NCBI RefSeq assembly: GCF_002082015.1
Contig: NZ_CP015109.1
Coordinates: 801,001 to 865,000 of the forward strand
DNA length: 64,000 nt
Direction: 5' to 3'
Source: Sporosarcina ureae
GTDB lineage: Bacteria > Bacillota > Bacilli > Bacillales_A > Planococcaceae
Shown here one piece after another: positions 26,455 through 34,982 of the stretch. How positions within the stretch are numbered: position 1 is the first letter of the stretch; each line of letters begins with the position of its first letter. Made by a program: the position numbers and the translations under genes. Below the pieces are notes generated by a model. The model was not told the DNA's origin. It was given only the letters and a program-made list of their open reading frames with translations, and did not search any database.

Positions 26455-26480
26455 AAAGGAACATGTAAAATGTTCCTTTT
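26455..26480 (-). terminator. Terminator of the 78-residue protein gene
   Basis: AAAAGGAACAT pairs with ATGTTCCTTTT around a five-base loop. Confidence 0.82.
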
Positions 26481-26490
26481 GGTTACCTGA

Positions 26491-26727
26491 TTAGCTATTT
26501 ATTGACGTAGGTGCTTTGTCATCGGTCGCATTTTCATAGTTCTGACTACCGACTTTAGCGCGTATTTCTTCTTCTGTTAACGGTGGTGGAATTTCGTGGT
26601 CTGCTAACGCTCTGTTTTCAGGTGGAACTTCTATGTTCTCCAGGGCGGCATTCTTCGCATCCATTTCACGTCCATATTGTTCACGTTGTTCTGCAGTCGT
26701 TCGTTGTTCTTTTGATAAATCAGCCAT
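26491..26727 (-). CDS. Small hydrophilic protein of unknown function, 78 residues
   Basis: A highly charged protein (MADLSKEQRTTAEQREQYGR...) rich in Glu, Gln, Ala and Pro with no Cys, signal or membrane segment; probably disordered, as in small acid or stress-type proteins. GAGGTGA precedes the ATG. It has its own terminator. No family is recognised. Confidence 0.6.
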   Translation of the reverse strand: MADLSKEQRTTAEQREQYGREMDAKNAALENIEVPPENRALADHEIPPPLTEEEIRAKVGSQNYENATDDKAPTSINS

Positions 26728-26815
26728 TTCATCACCTCAATCACGCATTTTTACTTATCTTTCCCGTTATTTGCTATACTAAACCTATTAAGTGTAGCGG
26801 AAGGAGAGATACTAC

Positions 26816-27259
26816 GTGACAACGATTTTAGTGGATGCAGATGGCTGTCCGGTAATCAGTGAAACGATCGGTATTGCCAAAGAGTATGGCTTACCTTGTG
26901 TGTTAATATGTGACACTGCGCACGAAATGCACCGAGAAGGCGCTGAAACGATTACTGTTTCTAAAGGAGCCGACGCAGTCGATTTTGTCTTGGTGAATCG
27001 GATAAAAAAAGGAGATATCGTCGTCACTCAAGACTATGGATTGGCCGCTATGGCATTGGCGAAACAAGGTTTGCCACTTGATCAAAATGGCAGATGGTAT
27101 ACAAATGACAATATTGATCAATTACTCGCAGCACGTCATAAAGCACAGAAAATCCGCAGAGCAGGAGGTCGTTTACGCGGCCCGAAAAAACGAACTGCTG
27201 ACCAAAATGAAGGATTTATTTCTAGTTTGCGTAAATTATGTAAAACTATTCAATCTTAA
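26816..27259 (+). CDS. YaiI/YqxD family protein (UPF0178, DUF188)
   Basis: 147 residues, a full-length member of the UPF0178 family, whose PIN-like fold suggests a nuclease. The N-terminal TTILVDADGCPV and central TQDYGLAAMALAKQG are diagnostic; the C-terminus carries the basic RRAGGRLRGPKKRT. The GTG start has AAGGAGAG nine bases upstream. It is convergent with the cupin gene, with a shared terminator. Confidence 0.88.
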   Translation: MTTILVDADGCPVISETIGIAKEYGLPCVLICDTAHEMHREGAETITVSKGADAVDFVLVNRIKKGDIVVTQDYGLAAMALAKQGLPLDQNGRWYTNDNIDQLLAARHKAQKIRRAGGRLRGPKKRTADQNEGFISSLRKLCKTIQS

Positions 27260-27274
27260 ATGAGTCCGTATAGC

Positions 27275-27314
27275 ATAACGAGAGACCGCAAGTTTACATG
27301 CGGTCTCTCGTTAT
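27275..27314. terminator. Bidirectional terminator between the YqxD-like and cupin genes
   Basis: ATAACGAGAGACCGCA pairs perfectly with its inverse around an eight-base loop. Confidence 0.8.
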
Positions 27315-27315
27315 G

Positions 27316-27621
27316 TTACGTTGATGGCTTCACTTGAATAACTAAAATATCCGAATCTTCTATTGCATGTAAACTATGTCTTTCCAACGGTACCATATGC
27401 AAGATATTATCTGGTGTTACATCAACCGGTTCGCCTTCTACAAAGAACCGTACTTTTCCTTTACGTACGATGATGAATACTTCCTTATTCGCATCATGCT
27501 CTGCTACTTCTTCACCTGCACGCAATTGAATATTCATTAAGACCGCATTTTCTACATCCGCTACTTTCCCCACATGCTTTTTCTTTTCTGTCAATTGACT
27601 TTTTGTATCAATCAAATTCAT
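27316..27621 (-). CDS. Cupin-domain protein
   Basis: 101 residues forming a single small beta-barrel. The cupin region runs from about residue 30 (AGEEVAEHDANKEVFIIVRKG) to 85 (HMVPLERHSLHAI), with His residues in metal-ligand positions. ATG 27621 lies six bases after AAGGAGAG. Its start overlaps the 3' end of the luciferase-like gene by 14 bases, so the two are one operon. The substrate is unknown; it may be a small dioxygenase, isomerase or binding protein working with the oxidoreductase. Confidence 0.78.
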   Translation of the reverse strand: MNLIDTKSQLTEKKKHVGKVADVENAVLMNIQLRAGEEVAEHDANKEVFIIVRKGKVRFFVEGEPVDVTPDNILHMVPLERHSLHAIEDSDILVIQVKPST

Positions 27622-28636
27622 CAACGTTCTCTCCTTTCAAAAATTCTTGCATAATCAATTCATACGACTTCAGTTTATCATGAAAGTCATACGTAATGGA
27701 AACGAGCATGATTTCTTCTGCTTCAAAATCCTCAGCTATTTGTTCCAACTGTCTACGAGCTGATTCGGGCGTACCTATAATCATACGCTCGCGGTTCAAT
27801 TGAACAAGCTCTTGCTCCAGTTGACTATATGGATACGCTGCCGCTTGTTTTGGTGAAGGTGTACCCTCTACTTGCATTCCTTGCTGTTGCATAACCATTA
27901 ACAAATCCAACGAGGAGGCAATCCAATCTGCTTTTTCCTCCGTCTCTGCACAAATTAAAAATACCGCTACCGCTTGCTTAGGTGAAGAGATTAACGCAGA
28001 GGCTTGGAAATGATCCCGATAATACCTCGCTGCTTCCTTGCCTCCTTCACTATTGATGAATTGTGCGAACATATAAGGCAATCCTTTTTGTGCTGCTAAA
28101 TTCGCTGATTCTTTGCTTGTGCCTAACATCCAAATGGGTGGTGCACCGCTCGTCAGTGGGGTTGCTTTTAACCCCTCATATGGATGATCTTGAGGCAATG
28201 TGTCGTGAAGATACATCTGTAGGTCATCAATTTGTTGTGGATATTGATCTCGATTTAGATATTCGCCGTTGTTGAGAGCATAGGTTGCTCGTGGCATCCC
28301 CGCAGGAGCTCGCCCGACACCCGCATCAATTCTCCCAGGAAACAAAGCTTCTAACACTTTGAAGTTTTCTGCCACCTTATAAGGGGAATAGTGAGGTAGC
28401 ATGACACCGCCTGATCCGATTCGGATAGTCGAAGTGACTGTAGCCAAATGCGCTATCAGGATTTCAGGAGATGAACCCGCAAGAGTTGGGGCATCATGAT
28501 GTTCCGACACCCAAAAGCGGTTATAGCCTAATTCTTCCGCTTTCTTCGCAAGAGCGGTCGTTTGCTGAAGAGCTTCATGAGCATTACTGCCGGATGTTAT
28601 GGGAGATTGATCTAATATACTTAATTGTATCTTCAA
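27608..28636 (-). CDS. Luciferase-like (LLM) flavin-dependent oxidoreductase
   Basis: 342 residues with the bacterial luciferase-like TIM barrel. SILDQSPITSGSNAHEAL at the N-terminus, WVSEHHDAPTLAGSSPEILIA, GSGGVMLPHYSPYKVAENFKVLEAL and GRIDAGVGRAPAG are typical of the MsnO8-type branch. It would use reduced FMN, or F420 in some relatives. TTG start with GAGGAGG seven bases upstream. It forms an operon with the cupin and is divergent, with a 93-base gap, from the type III polyketide synthase pair, so a linked function is possible. Confidence 0.88.
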   Translation of the reverse strand: MKIQLSILDQSPITSGSNAHEALQQTTALAKKAEELGYNRFWVSEHHDAPTLAGSSPEILIAHLATVTSTIRIGSGGVMLPHYSPYKVAENFKVLEALFPGRIDAGVGRAPAGMPRATYALNNGEYLNRDQYPQQIDDLQMYLHDTLPQDHPYEGLKATPLTSGAPPIWMLGTSKESANLAAQKGLPYMFAQFINSEGGKEAARYYRDHFQASALISSPKQAVAVFLICAETEEKADWIASSLDLLMVMQQQGMQVEGTPSPKQAAAYPYSQLEQELVQLNRERMIIGTPESARRQLEQIAEDFEAEEIMLVSITYDFHDKLKSYELIMQEFLKGENVDEFD

Positions 28637-28729
28637 GACAAGTCCTCCTCTTCTATTGCATATAGTCTACTAGAGGCCACGGCAAAATTCACTGCTCGCG
28701 CTCCTATTAATTTAAACGGAGGTTACCCT

Positions 28730-29809
28730 ATGCCAATCATCCAATCTGTCAGTACAGTTAGTCCGCCTGTTGATTTGCCACAGGAAGAGGCTATGACATT
28801 TGCTCGTTCGTTATTTTCCGATTCATTTAAAGATATCGACCGCTTATTAAAGGTGTTTCAAAACGGTGAAATTGATTCACGACAAGTATGTATGCCGTTG
28901 GAATGGTATGCAGAGCCCCATGATTTTGAAACGAAAAATAATTTATACATTCAGCATGCTGTTACGCTTGGTAAACAGGCAATCGAGAAATGCCTTACCA
29001 ATACGACAACGCTTGAGCGTCCGGTGAATGCAGCGGAAATAGACGCGATATTCTTTGTTTCAAGTAGTGGCATCTCCACACCCAGTATTGATGCGCGTCT
29101 TATAAACCAATTGCCATTTCGCCATGATATTAAACGTATCCCGATTTGGGGTCTTGGCTGCGCAGGTGGAGCTTCGGGTATGAGTCGTGCTTTTGATTAC
29201 TGTAAAGCCTACCCTGAATCAAATGTTCTCGTTCTCGCTGTAGAGCTGTGTAGCTTAACGTTTCAACGAGATGATGTGTCAAAGAGTAACTTGGTCGGTG
29301 TATCGTTATTCTCTGACGGGGTAGCTTGTGCACTTGTTTCCGGAGACCAATCTACGATCAAACATACACGTCCGATGCCTCATATCCGTGCAACATCTTC
29401 TCGTTTCATGCCTGATTCAGAGGATGTAATGGGCTGGGATATTAAAAATGATGGCTTGCATGTTGTATTTTCAAAGAGCATTCCAAACGTCATTAAGAGT
29501 TGGTTAGGACCATTTGTACATCAATTCGTGGAAGATCATAATCTTTCAATGGAAGATGTACAACATTTTGTTGCCCATCCAGGCGGTAAAAAAGTATTAG
29601 ATGCTTATCAAAAAGCATTGAATATGAATCAAGAGCAAACCGCTACATCGAAAAAAGTGTTGCAATACCATGGAAACATGTCGTCTCCTACTGTGCTATA
29701 TGTACTCAAGGATTTTATCGAGCAACGCCCTACGGCAGGTGAACACGGTTTAATGGCAGCGCTTGGTCCTGGTTTCTGTGGTGAACTACTATTGTTGGAG
29801 TGGCAGTGA
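28730..29809 (+). CDS. bcsA: Type III polyketide synthase (BcsA, chalcone/stilbene synthase-like)
   Basis: Condenses fatty acyl-CoA with malonyl-CoA to alkylpyrones or similar lipids. 359 residues, near the length of B. subtilis BcsA. The active-site Cys is in WGLGCAGGASGMSRAF (about residue 145), the His in FVAHPGGKKVLDAY and the Asn in HGNMSSPTVLYVL, so the triad is complete. The open frame begins earlier, but ATG 28730 with CGGAGG seven bases upstream matches the family N-terminus. It is followed one base later by bcsB. Confidence 0.92.
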   Translation: MPIIQSVSTVSPPVDLPQEEAMTFARSLFSDSFKDIDRLLKVFQNGEIDSRQVCMPLEWYAEPHDFETKNNLYIQHAVTLGKQAIEKCLTNTTTLERPVNAAEIDAIFFVSSSGISTPSIDARLINQLPFRHDIKRIPIWGLGCAGGASGMSRAFDYCKAYPESNVLVLAVELCSLTFQRDDVSKSNLVGVSLFSDGVACALVSGDQSTIKHTRPMPHIRATSSRFMPDSEDVMGWDIKNDGLHVVFSKSIPNVIKSWLGPFVHQFVEDHNLSMEDVQHFVAHPGGKKVLDAYQKALNMNQEQTATSKKVLQYHGNMSSPTVLYVLKDFIEQRPTAGEHGLMAALGPGFCGELLLLEWQ

Positions 29810-29810
29810 G

Positions 29811-30338
29811 ATGGGCAGACTATTCCTGTTTGTTTTTATAATCGTCGTCATTCAACGGTTAGTCGAATTAGCCGTCGCTAATCATAACGAAAAGTGGATT
29901 CGCAATCAAGGCGCAATAGAAATCGGTGCGTCCCATTATAAATGGATGGTTCTGATGCATACGGCTTTTTTCGTTTCCTTATTAGTCGAAGTTCTGGTAT
30001 TCGACCGTCCTCTCTCACCATTCTGGGGCGTCTTGCTTGGAATTTTCCTATTGATGCAAGTACTGCGTATTTGGTGTCTGTCGTCGTTAGGAAAGTTCTG
30101 GAATACTAAAATTTTGATACTACCCGGAGCGAGCGTACAGAAAAAAGGACCTTACCGCTGGATCCGCCACCCGAACTATGTCATTGTCACAACTGAACTA
30201 ATTGTATTACCTTTACTATTCAGTGCGTACTTCACCGCAGGGCTCTTTCTGTTGCTGAACATCTGGATGCTATCCGTTCGCATTCCCGCTGAAGAACGCG
30301 CGCTGCGAGAGCTTACCAATTACAATGAAGTGTTTTAA
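29811..30338 (+). CDS. bcsB: Isoprenylcysteine carboxyl methyltransferase family protein (BcsB/YpbQ)
   Basis: A 175-residue membrane protein with four or five helices. The conserved C-terminal motif KKGPYRWIRHPNYV and the later PAEERALRE match the ICMT family. In B. subtilis the partner of BcsA methylates alkylpyrones made by it, and the same role is inferred here. The start is one base after the bcsA stop, so it is coupled; upstream frame extension is rejected because it overlaps bcsA. Confidence 0.88.
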   Translation: MGRLFLFVFIIVVIQRLVELAVANHNEKWIRNQGAIEIGASHYKWMVLMHTAFFVSLLVEVLVFDRPLSPFWGVLLGIFLLMQVLRIWCLSSLGKFWNTKILILPGASVQKKGPYRWIRHPNYVIVTTELIVLPLLFSAYFTAGLFLLLNIWMLSVRIPAEERALRELTNYNEVF

Positions 30339-30340
30339 TA

Positions 30341-30392
30341 AAAAAGAATGAAAACAAATCCGTATCTCACCAGGAATTGTTTTCATTCTTTT
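30341..30392. terminator. Terminator after bcsB
   Basis: AAAAAGAATGAAAACAA pairs with ATTGTTTTCATTCTTTTT across a loop of about 18 bases. Confidence 0.82.
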
Positions 30393-30494
30393 TATTTATT
30401 AGTGCTTACATAGTAGTATTCTACATGAACTCACTAGGAGTAGAGATTGTCCTCATGTGATCAACGTTGCTTTGTCAGTTATTTAGTCTTAATG

Positions 30495-31238
30495 TCATTC
30501 ACAAGCCCATCCGTTACTGTTGCCGTCCATCTGTGCTTTATATGCTGGATGGCCTTTCTTAACGCCTTTCGGATATACTTTACGAAGCTCTGTACAATTG
30601 TTGAAGTCCTGTGTTTCACCATATACAGGGATCTTCACAGAATCTACAGGATATTTTTCACTATCAAAGCCTCGGTCTGTCGTATAGTCTTCCAATGTCC
30701 AAATTCCGATGCCGGACTTTTTTGCTTGCTGCTCCGCCTTTTCGAACGCATCTAGATGTCGGGTGTTCGGTGGATACACATAAGCAACTCTCGCCAATCC
30801 CTCTTTCAATAATTGCTCTTGCACACTCTTGCCATCTATGTAAATATACGCCAATAGCCTGCCGTATTTATCATATTTTTCGCCCACATCAAACTCGATT
30901 TCGAGCTGACCTTTTTGCAGCAGTTCCTGATTTCGAACTTTTGCTTGCTGTCCATAAGGCTGCTTGCCAAGACGCGGATGGTTCGTTTCTGGTGTATCGA
31001 TTAATAAATACCGTACATTTTCTTCTTTGCCTTCATACATAATTTTGATCGTATCGCCGTCAATTGTTTTCACTAATTCAACAGGAATCAGACCTTGACG
31101 ACTTGGTTCTTTTTCTTCATCGTCAAATAGTTCAGGGAAATATATGGCGATGATCGCAACCCCTAAAGCAAGTAAAAATGAAATGATCTTTTTCTTACGT
31201 TTGTTTTGTGTCGTTTTTTGCGTTGTTTTGTTATTCAT
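30495..31238 (-). CDS. Secreted thermonuclease-like protein with Excalibur domain
   Basis: 247 residues. An N-terminal membrane anchor or signal (about 15-35) is followed by a staphylococcal-nuclease domain (about 55-185) with catalytic-type residues in DTPETNHPRLGKQPYG and KYGRLLAYIYIDG. The C-terminal Excalibur calcium-binding motif contains DGNSNGWACE and one upstream Cys (NNCTELRKVYPKGV). Similar to YncB-type nucleases, it probably degrades extracellular DNA. The ATG follows GAGGT closely. It lies 13 bases downstream of the CrcB pair transcript's origin side. Confidence 0.88.
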   Translation of the reverse strand: MNNKTTQKTTQNKRKKKIISFLLALGVAIIAIYFPELFDDEEKEPSRQGLIPVELVKTIDGDTIKIMYEGKEENVRYLLIDTPETNHPRLGKQPYGQQAKVRNQELLQKGQLEIEFDVGEKYDKYGRLLAYIYIDGKSVQEQLLKEGLARVAYVYPPNTRHLDAFEKAEQQAKKSGIGIWTLEDYTTDRGFDSEKYPVDSVKIPVYGETQDFNNCTELRKVYPKGVKKGHPAYKAQMDGNSNGWACE

Positions 31239-31251
31239 CAGAACCTCATTT

Positions 31252-31593
31252 CTATAAGCTAAAACCTAAAAAGGCTAAGCCTATCCCTACTATGAACGTG
31301 ACAAATGTATAGCCAATGGCTTGGAATTTTTGGCCTTCAATCCAATACGTCCAAATCTCTTTCATTAACGTAGAATAGGTCGTTAAAGCACCTGCCACAC
31401 CAGTCGCTAAGAATAATGTCCAACCGAGTGAAAGATTTGAACCTATGATCCAGCCGATGAAGAAGCTTCCAATAGAATTAACTAGCAATGTTCCATATGG
31501 CAAACGTTTTCGATTGAGCTTGGCAGATACCTCAAAACGCAATAGCGCCCCTATAAATCCACCACACCCAACTGCAATGAAATGCCAGATCAT
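31252..31593 (-). CDS. crcB: Fluoride ion channel CrcB/Fluc, second copy
   Basis: A 113-residue, four-helix protein of the Fluc family, which exports fluoride as a dual-topology dimer. GGFIGALLRFEVS, LLVNSIGSFFIGW and GVAGALTTYSTLM with the Na+-site and Phe-box region are present. ATG 31593 follows AGGAGG by eight bases; the frame starting at GTG 31602 would overlap this site. Its start overlaps the stop of the first copy by four bases. Paired, unequal CrcB copies usually form heterodimers of opposite orientation. Confidence 0.9.
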   Translation of the reverse strand: MIWHFIAVGCGGFIGALLRFEVSAKLNRKRLPYGTLLVNSIGSFFIGWIIGSNLSLGWTLFLATGVAGALTTYSTLMKEIWTYWIEGQKFQAIGYTFVTFIVGIGLAFLGFSL

Positions 31594-31964
31594 GACAAGC
31601 ACCTCCTTGCCAATGAAAAACCAAGTGCTGCCATAGCTAGTCCACCTGCTAAACTACTAGCAACGTAAGTGCCGGCGAGTCCAGCAAATCCATCATTTAG
31701 CAATTCAATCGTTTCTACATTGACTGCTGAAAACGTCGTAAATGCACCAAGGAATCCTGTAGTTATAACCGTTACCGCCGTAGGACTGAGACTTCCTCCA
31801 AGACGTGCACGTTCTACTATATAGCAAAGTACAAACGTGCCGACCATGTTCACCAAGAACGTCGCGACAGGAAAAGAGCCGCTGACGATCAGTAGCTGAC
31901 CGACCAGCAGCCTTGTGCTCGCTCCGAAAGCACCAGCCACACCTATGTACAGACGTTTTCTCAT
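31590..31964 (-). CDS. crcB: Fluoride ion channel CrcB/Fluc, first copy
   Basis: A 124-residue, four-helix Fluc protein with AGAFGASTRLLVG, FLVNMVGTFVLCY and GFLGAFTTFSAVNVE. Start 31964 gives MRKRLYIGVAGAFG, the usual beginning of the family. An ATG at 31985 that overlaps the hydrolase stop (ATGA) is the other option and would fit translational coupling. The two CrcB proteins differ clearly in sequence, as expected for a heterodimeric channel. Confidence 0.88.
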   Translation of the reverse strand: MRKRLYIGVAGAFGASTRLLVGQLLIVSGSFPVATFLVNMVGTFVLCYIVERARLGGSLSPTAVTVITTGFLGAFTTFSAVNVETIELLNDGFAGLAGTYVASSLAGGLAMAALGFSLARRCLS

Positions 31965-31981
31965 ATGTTCACGACCTACTA

Positions 31982-32770
31982 TCATTCGATAATATAACCG
32001 AGTGAATGAAGTACATTATTGATGAATGAATGTGTATATAAATAGACCCCTTCTCGCTCAGGTGCTTGGATGACATCGTGTTCAACGTCTTTCCATCGTT
32101 TCAACTGAAGTTCGGATAAGTTTTGCGCGAATGCCCACTTCCGTGTGTATTCAATATTCGTGATTTGGTCTGCTTCTCCAGTATGAAGTAACAACGGTAC
32201 ATCTTGAATAATTAAATCAGGTTGCATGACAGATTTCATAAGTGTCTGTAATTCACGGTACCAACCGCCTGTCACAATGGATACATACATTGGATCTTCC
32301 GCGTATTGCTCTAAAAATTCAGGATTACGCGAGAGCAGTTCGGCCGTGATTTCATGATCCAATGTCATCGATTGAGACCACTTGGTAAACATTTTCGCAC
32401 GGATTGGCGGATGATGTTCCAGATGTAGCCAAGGCGATGTACAAATAACTCCCGCACATTCGATCCGTTCCATCTGTAATAAACGAAGTAAGAACGTAGC
32501 TCCTAAACCATGTCCAAATAAAAATACAGGCAAATTATCATCTAATCCGCTACGGATCATTTTCTTGATAAATCTGCGGTAGTCCTTAAATGCTTCTGCA
32601 TGCACTTCGACACTTTCTTTGCCGTGCCCAGGTAAATCTCCCGCAACGACGTGAAAACCGTCGCTTCGAAACTTCTGTATAAGCCATACATATCTTCTAT
32701 GATGTTCATAAGCGTTATGTACAAGAACGATAACACCTTTTGCCTGACCTTCTGCTTCCCATTTCCACAA
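31982..32770 (-). CDS. Alpha/beta hydrolase-fold protein lacking the nucleophile serine
   Basis: 262 residues with the lysophospholipase/monoacylglycerol lipase type of fold (VIVLVHNAYEHHRRYVWLIQKF, GDLPGHGKES). The nucleophile elbow reads LFGHGLGATF, that is G-H-G-L-G where active members have G-H-S-x-G, so the Ser is replaced by Gly (codon GGT). Candidate acid (TGEADQIT) and His (DVEHDVI) remain. TTG 32770 follows AGGAG by eight bases. It is first in a coupled transcript with the two CrcB genes. Either inactive or using a different chemistry. Confidence 0.75.
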   Translation of the reverse strand: MWKWEAEGQAKGVIVLVHNAYEHHRRYVWLIQKFRSDGFHVVAGDLPGHGKESVEVHAEAFKDYRRFIKKMIRSGLDDNLPVFLFGHGLGATFLLRLLQMERIECAGVICTSPWLHLEHHPPIRAKMFTKWSQSMTLDHEITAELLSRNPEFLEQYAEDPMYVSIVTGGWYRELQTLMKSVMQPDLIIQDVPLLLHTGEADQITNIEYTRKWAFAQNLSELQLKRWKDVEHDVIQAPEREGVYLYTHSFINNVLHSLGYIIE

Positions 32771-32886
32771 AATTATCACTCCTTATCTGACTATCTTATT
32801 CTATCTATCTCATTCTTATGTTTCACAAAAACTAAATGTTTGTTACGATAAATTATACATGATTATGTAGAAAAGAGGAGATTTGA

Positions 32887-33405
32887 TTGATCTACCCATA
32901 CGAAGGTAAAATACCAGAAATTGACCCATCCGTCTATATTGCGGATTACGTAACGATTTCAGGAGATGTAACTATAGGACCTGAATCATCTATTTGGTTC
33001 AACACTGTAATACGCGGCGATGTATCGCCTACTATTATTGGACGTAAAGTAAATATTCAAGATTTCTGTTGTTTACATCAAAGCCCTAAGTATCCATTAA
33101 TTTTAGAAGATAACGTGACGATCGGCCACAAAGTCATGCTTCACAGCTGTACAATTAAAACCGGTGCACTCGTTGGAATGGGCGCTACCGTGCTCGATGG
33201 AGCTGAGGTTGGTGAAGGTGCATTCATCGGTGCTGGTAGCTTAGTAACTCCAGGTAAAAAGATTCCCCCGAACACATTAGCACTTGGCTCTCCCGCTCGT
33301 GTCGTTCGTGAGTTGACTGACGAAGATCGCGCAGACATGACAAGAATCGTCAATGATTATGCACGTAAAGGTCAATTATATAAAGCGTTACAAGAAGAGA
33401 ACTAA
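32887..33405 (+). CDS. Gamma-class carbonic anhydrase family protein
   Basis: 172 residues, a left-handed beta-helix of hexapeptide repeats (about 10-130) with a C-terminal helix. Metal-binding His positions are seen in CCLHQSPKYP and in IGHKVMLHSC; the RGDVSPTIIG and NIQDFCCLH stretches are typical of YtoA/PaaY/YrdA proteins. TTG start, GAGGAG six bases upstream. It is a single gene with its own terminator. Zinc or iron-dependent CO2 hydration is possible, though many members lack measured activity. Confidence 0.88.
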   Translation: MIYPYEGKIPEIDPSVYIADYVTISGDVTIGPESSIWFNTVIRGDVSPTIIGRKVNIQDFCCLHQSPKYPLILEDNVTIGHKVMLHSCTIKTGALVGMGATVLDGAEVGEGAFIGAGSLVTPGKKIPPNTLALGSPARVVRELTDEDRADMTRIVNDYARKGQLYKALQEEN

Positions 33406-33409
33406 TCGA

Positions 33410-33438
33410 AGCACCCGTTATTAGCGGGTGCTGTTTTT
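33410..33438 (+). terminator. Terminator of the gamma carbonic anhydrase gene
   Basis: AGCACCCG pairs with CGGGTGCT, followed by GTTTTT. Confidence 0.85.
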
Positions 33439-33660
33439 ATTTCGAGAGTAGCTGGATACGTCACCTGTGGTAGATATATACTCCAATAACATATCATATA
33501 GTAGCAGACAGTTCGTATGAACTGCCTTTGTAAATGATCAGAGCTATATTTATCTATTATAACCAATTACAAGTTTTCACTCTATCTATGACTTATGATA
33601 GCCCCAAAATGTTTCATACACATCTAAAATTCATGGTCATAATGTATTTTTAGAAACAAA

Positions 33661-33688
33661 AAAGCAGCCCGGGTGAGCTGCTTTTTTT
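33661..33688 (-). terminator. Terminator of the iron-binding protein gene
   Basis: AAAGCAGC pairs with GCTGCTTT, with A and T runs at both ends. The 220 bases to its left hold only a short ACAGTTC/GAACTG hairpin and no gene. Confidence 0.82.
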
Positions 33689-33692
33689 GAAC

Positions 33693-34802
33693 TTATTTCC
33701 AGCCTACTTCATTCATCAATTCTACAGCTTTCGGATTATATTTTCCGTAATCTGCGAAGTCTACTTTTTGTGGTGTGAATGTACCCCATTCAGCCATCAC
33801 TTCAGGTAATTTTGCTTCTTCGTTAACCGGGAACTCAAAGTTTTCTTCTGCGACTTGTTCTTGTGCTTCTACAGTCGTTAAATACTCGATCAACTTCACT
33901 GCATTTTCTTTGTTTTTACTGTGCTTAACCAAGCCAGCACCACTAATATTAATATGTGTTCCTGTAGTTTCTTGGTTCGGGAAGAATACCCCAATCTGGT
34001 CGAACACTTTCACATCTTCCGGTTCGTCTGAAACAGACATATGACCTACGTAGTAACTATTCATGATAGCAACATCGCCAACACCTGCAACGATTGCACG
34101 CGCTTGGTCGCGGTCTCCTCCTTCAGGATCACGTGCTAAGTTATCCGCAATGCCTTGCGCCCACTCTTTAGCTTTTTCTTCACCATCAATTGCGATCAAT
34201 GATGCCATCAAAGATTGGTTATACAAGCTGTCAGATGAACGAACAAGTAATTTGTCTTTCCACTTATCTGTTGCAAGATCTTCATAAGTTGATAATTCCT
34301 CAGGCTTCACACGATCTTTTGAATACACAATCACACGTGCACGAGTAGATAATCCAATCCACTGATTGTCTGTGTCACGAAGCTCTGCTGGTACTGTTTT
34401 ATCGATTTCTTCAGATTCAACAGGTTGCAAAAGACCTTCTTCTTTTGCTGTGTTCAATATCCCGCCATCGACCGTAATAAATAAATCAGCAGATGTATTT
34501 TGTCCTTCACGCTTTAGACGTTCTATCAGTTCTGGCGCTTTCGCTTCGATCACATTTACTTTAATGCCTGTCTTCTCTGTGAAATCTTCATAAAGAGCTG
34601 CATCTATGTCATAATGTCTTGCTGTATAGAGGTTTACTTCTCCCCCTGTTTTCTCATCTTCTGTTGCATCAGTTGTTTCTTCAGTAGGAGCTTCTTCTTT
34701 TACCGGTTCTCCTTTTTGTTCCTCATTATCGGAACTTGAGTTACATGCGCCTAAAACTGCCGCAAGCATCAATAGAGCGAATGCCCATAAAAACTTCTTC
34801 AA
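33693..34802 (-). CDS. Ferric iron ABC transporter substrate-binding lipoprotein
   Basis: 369 residues with a lipoprotein signal (LLMLAAVLGACNSS) and a Glu/Thr-rich linker, followed by a type II iron-binding protein of the FutA/FbpA family. NLYTARHYDIDAALYEDFTEKTG is the family opening, and the paired Tyr in MNSYYVGHMS provide Fe(III) ligands. TTG 34802 follows AAGGAGAG; the upstream extension of the frame crosses the Fur box and is rejected. It lies downstream of the permease and ATPase genes but has its own terminator-separated promoter region with a Fur box. Confidence 0.9.
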   Translation of the reverse strand: MKKFLWAFALLMLAAVLGACNSSSDNEEQKGEPVKEEAPTEETTDATEDEKTGGEVNLYTARHYDIDAALYEDFTEKTGIKVNVIEAKAPELIERLKREGQNTSADLFITVDGGILNTAKEEGLLQPVESEEIDKTVPAELRDTDNQWIGLSTRARVIVYSKDRVKPEELSTYEDLATDKWKDKLLVRSSDSLYNQSLMASLIAIDGEEKAKEWAQGIADNLARDPEGGDRDQARAIVAGVGDVAIMNSYYVGHMSVSDEPEDVKVFDQIGVFFPNQETTGTHINISGAGLVKHSKNKENAVKLIEYLTTVEAQEQVAEENFEFPVNEEAKLPEVMAEWGTFTPQKVDFADYGKYNPKAVELMNEVGWK

Positions 34803-34849
34803 ATTGATTTCTCTCCTTATTTTCTCATCTATCTGGCATATCTTTATGC

Positions 34850-34868
34850 GATAATGAGAATCATTTTC
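34850..34868 (-). promoter_or_regulatory. Fur box of the iron-binding protein gene
   Basis: GATAATGAGAATCATTTTC matches the classic 19-base Fur box GATAATGATAATCATTATC at 17 of 19 positions. It lies about 50 bases upstream of the start codon. Confidence 0.85.
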
Positions 34869-34938
34869 ATTACTAAAAAGATTGTAATACAATTCCGAGT
34901 ATAAGTCTACTATTTATTTTCTATTTTTTCTGGAAATG

Positions 34939-34976
34939 TAAAGAGAGTGCCGGTAGCCTATCCGACACTCTCTTTT
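34939..34976 (-). terminator. Terminator between the iron ATPase and binding-protein genes
   Basis: TAAAGAGAGTG pairs with CACTCTCTTTTA through a partly paired GC-rich top. It separates the permease-ATPase transcript from the binding-protein gene. Confidence 0.78.
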
Positions 34977-34982
34977 ACGACA

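Noticed and set aside
33500..33530. ACAGTTC/GAACTG hairpin between the carbonic anhydrase and iron-binding protein genes
   Set aside because: Short stem without U-run and no associated promoter; too weak to call.
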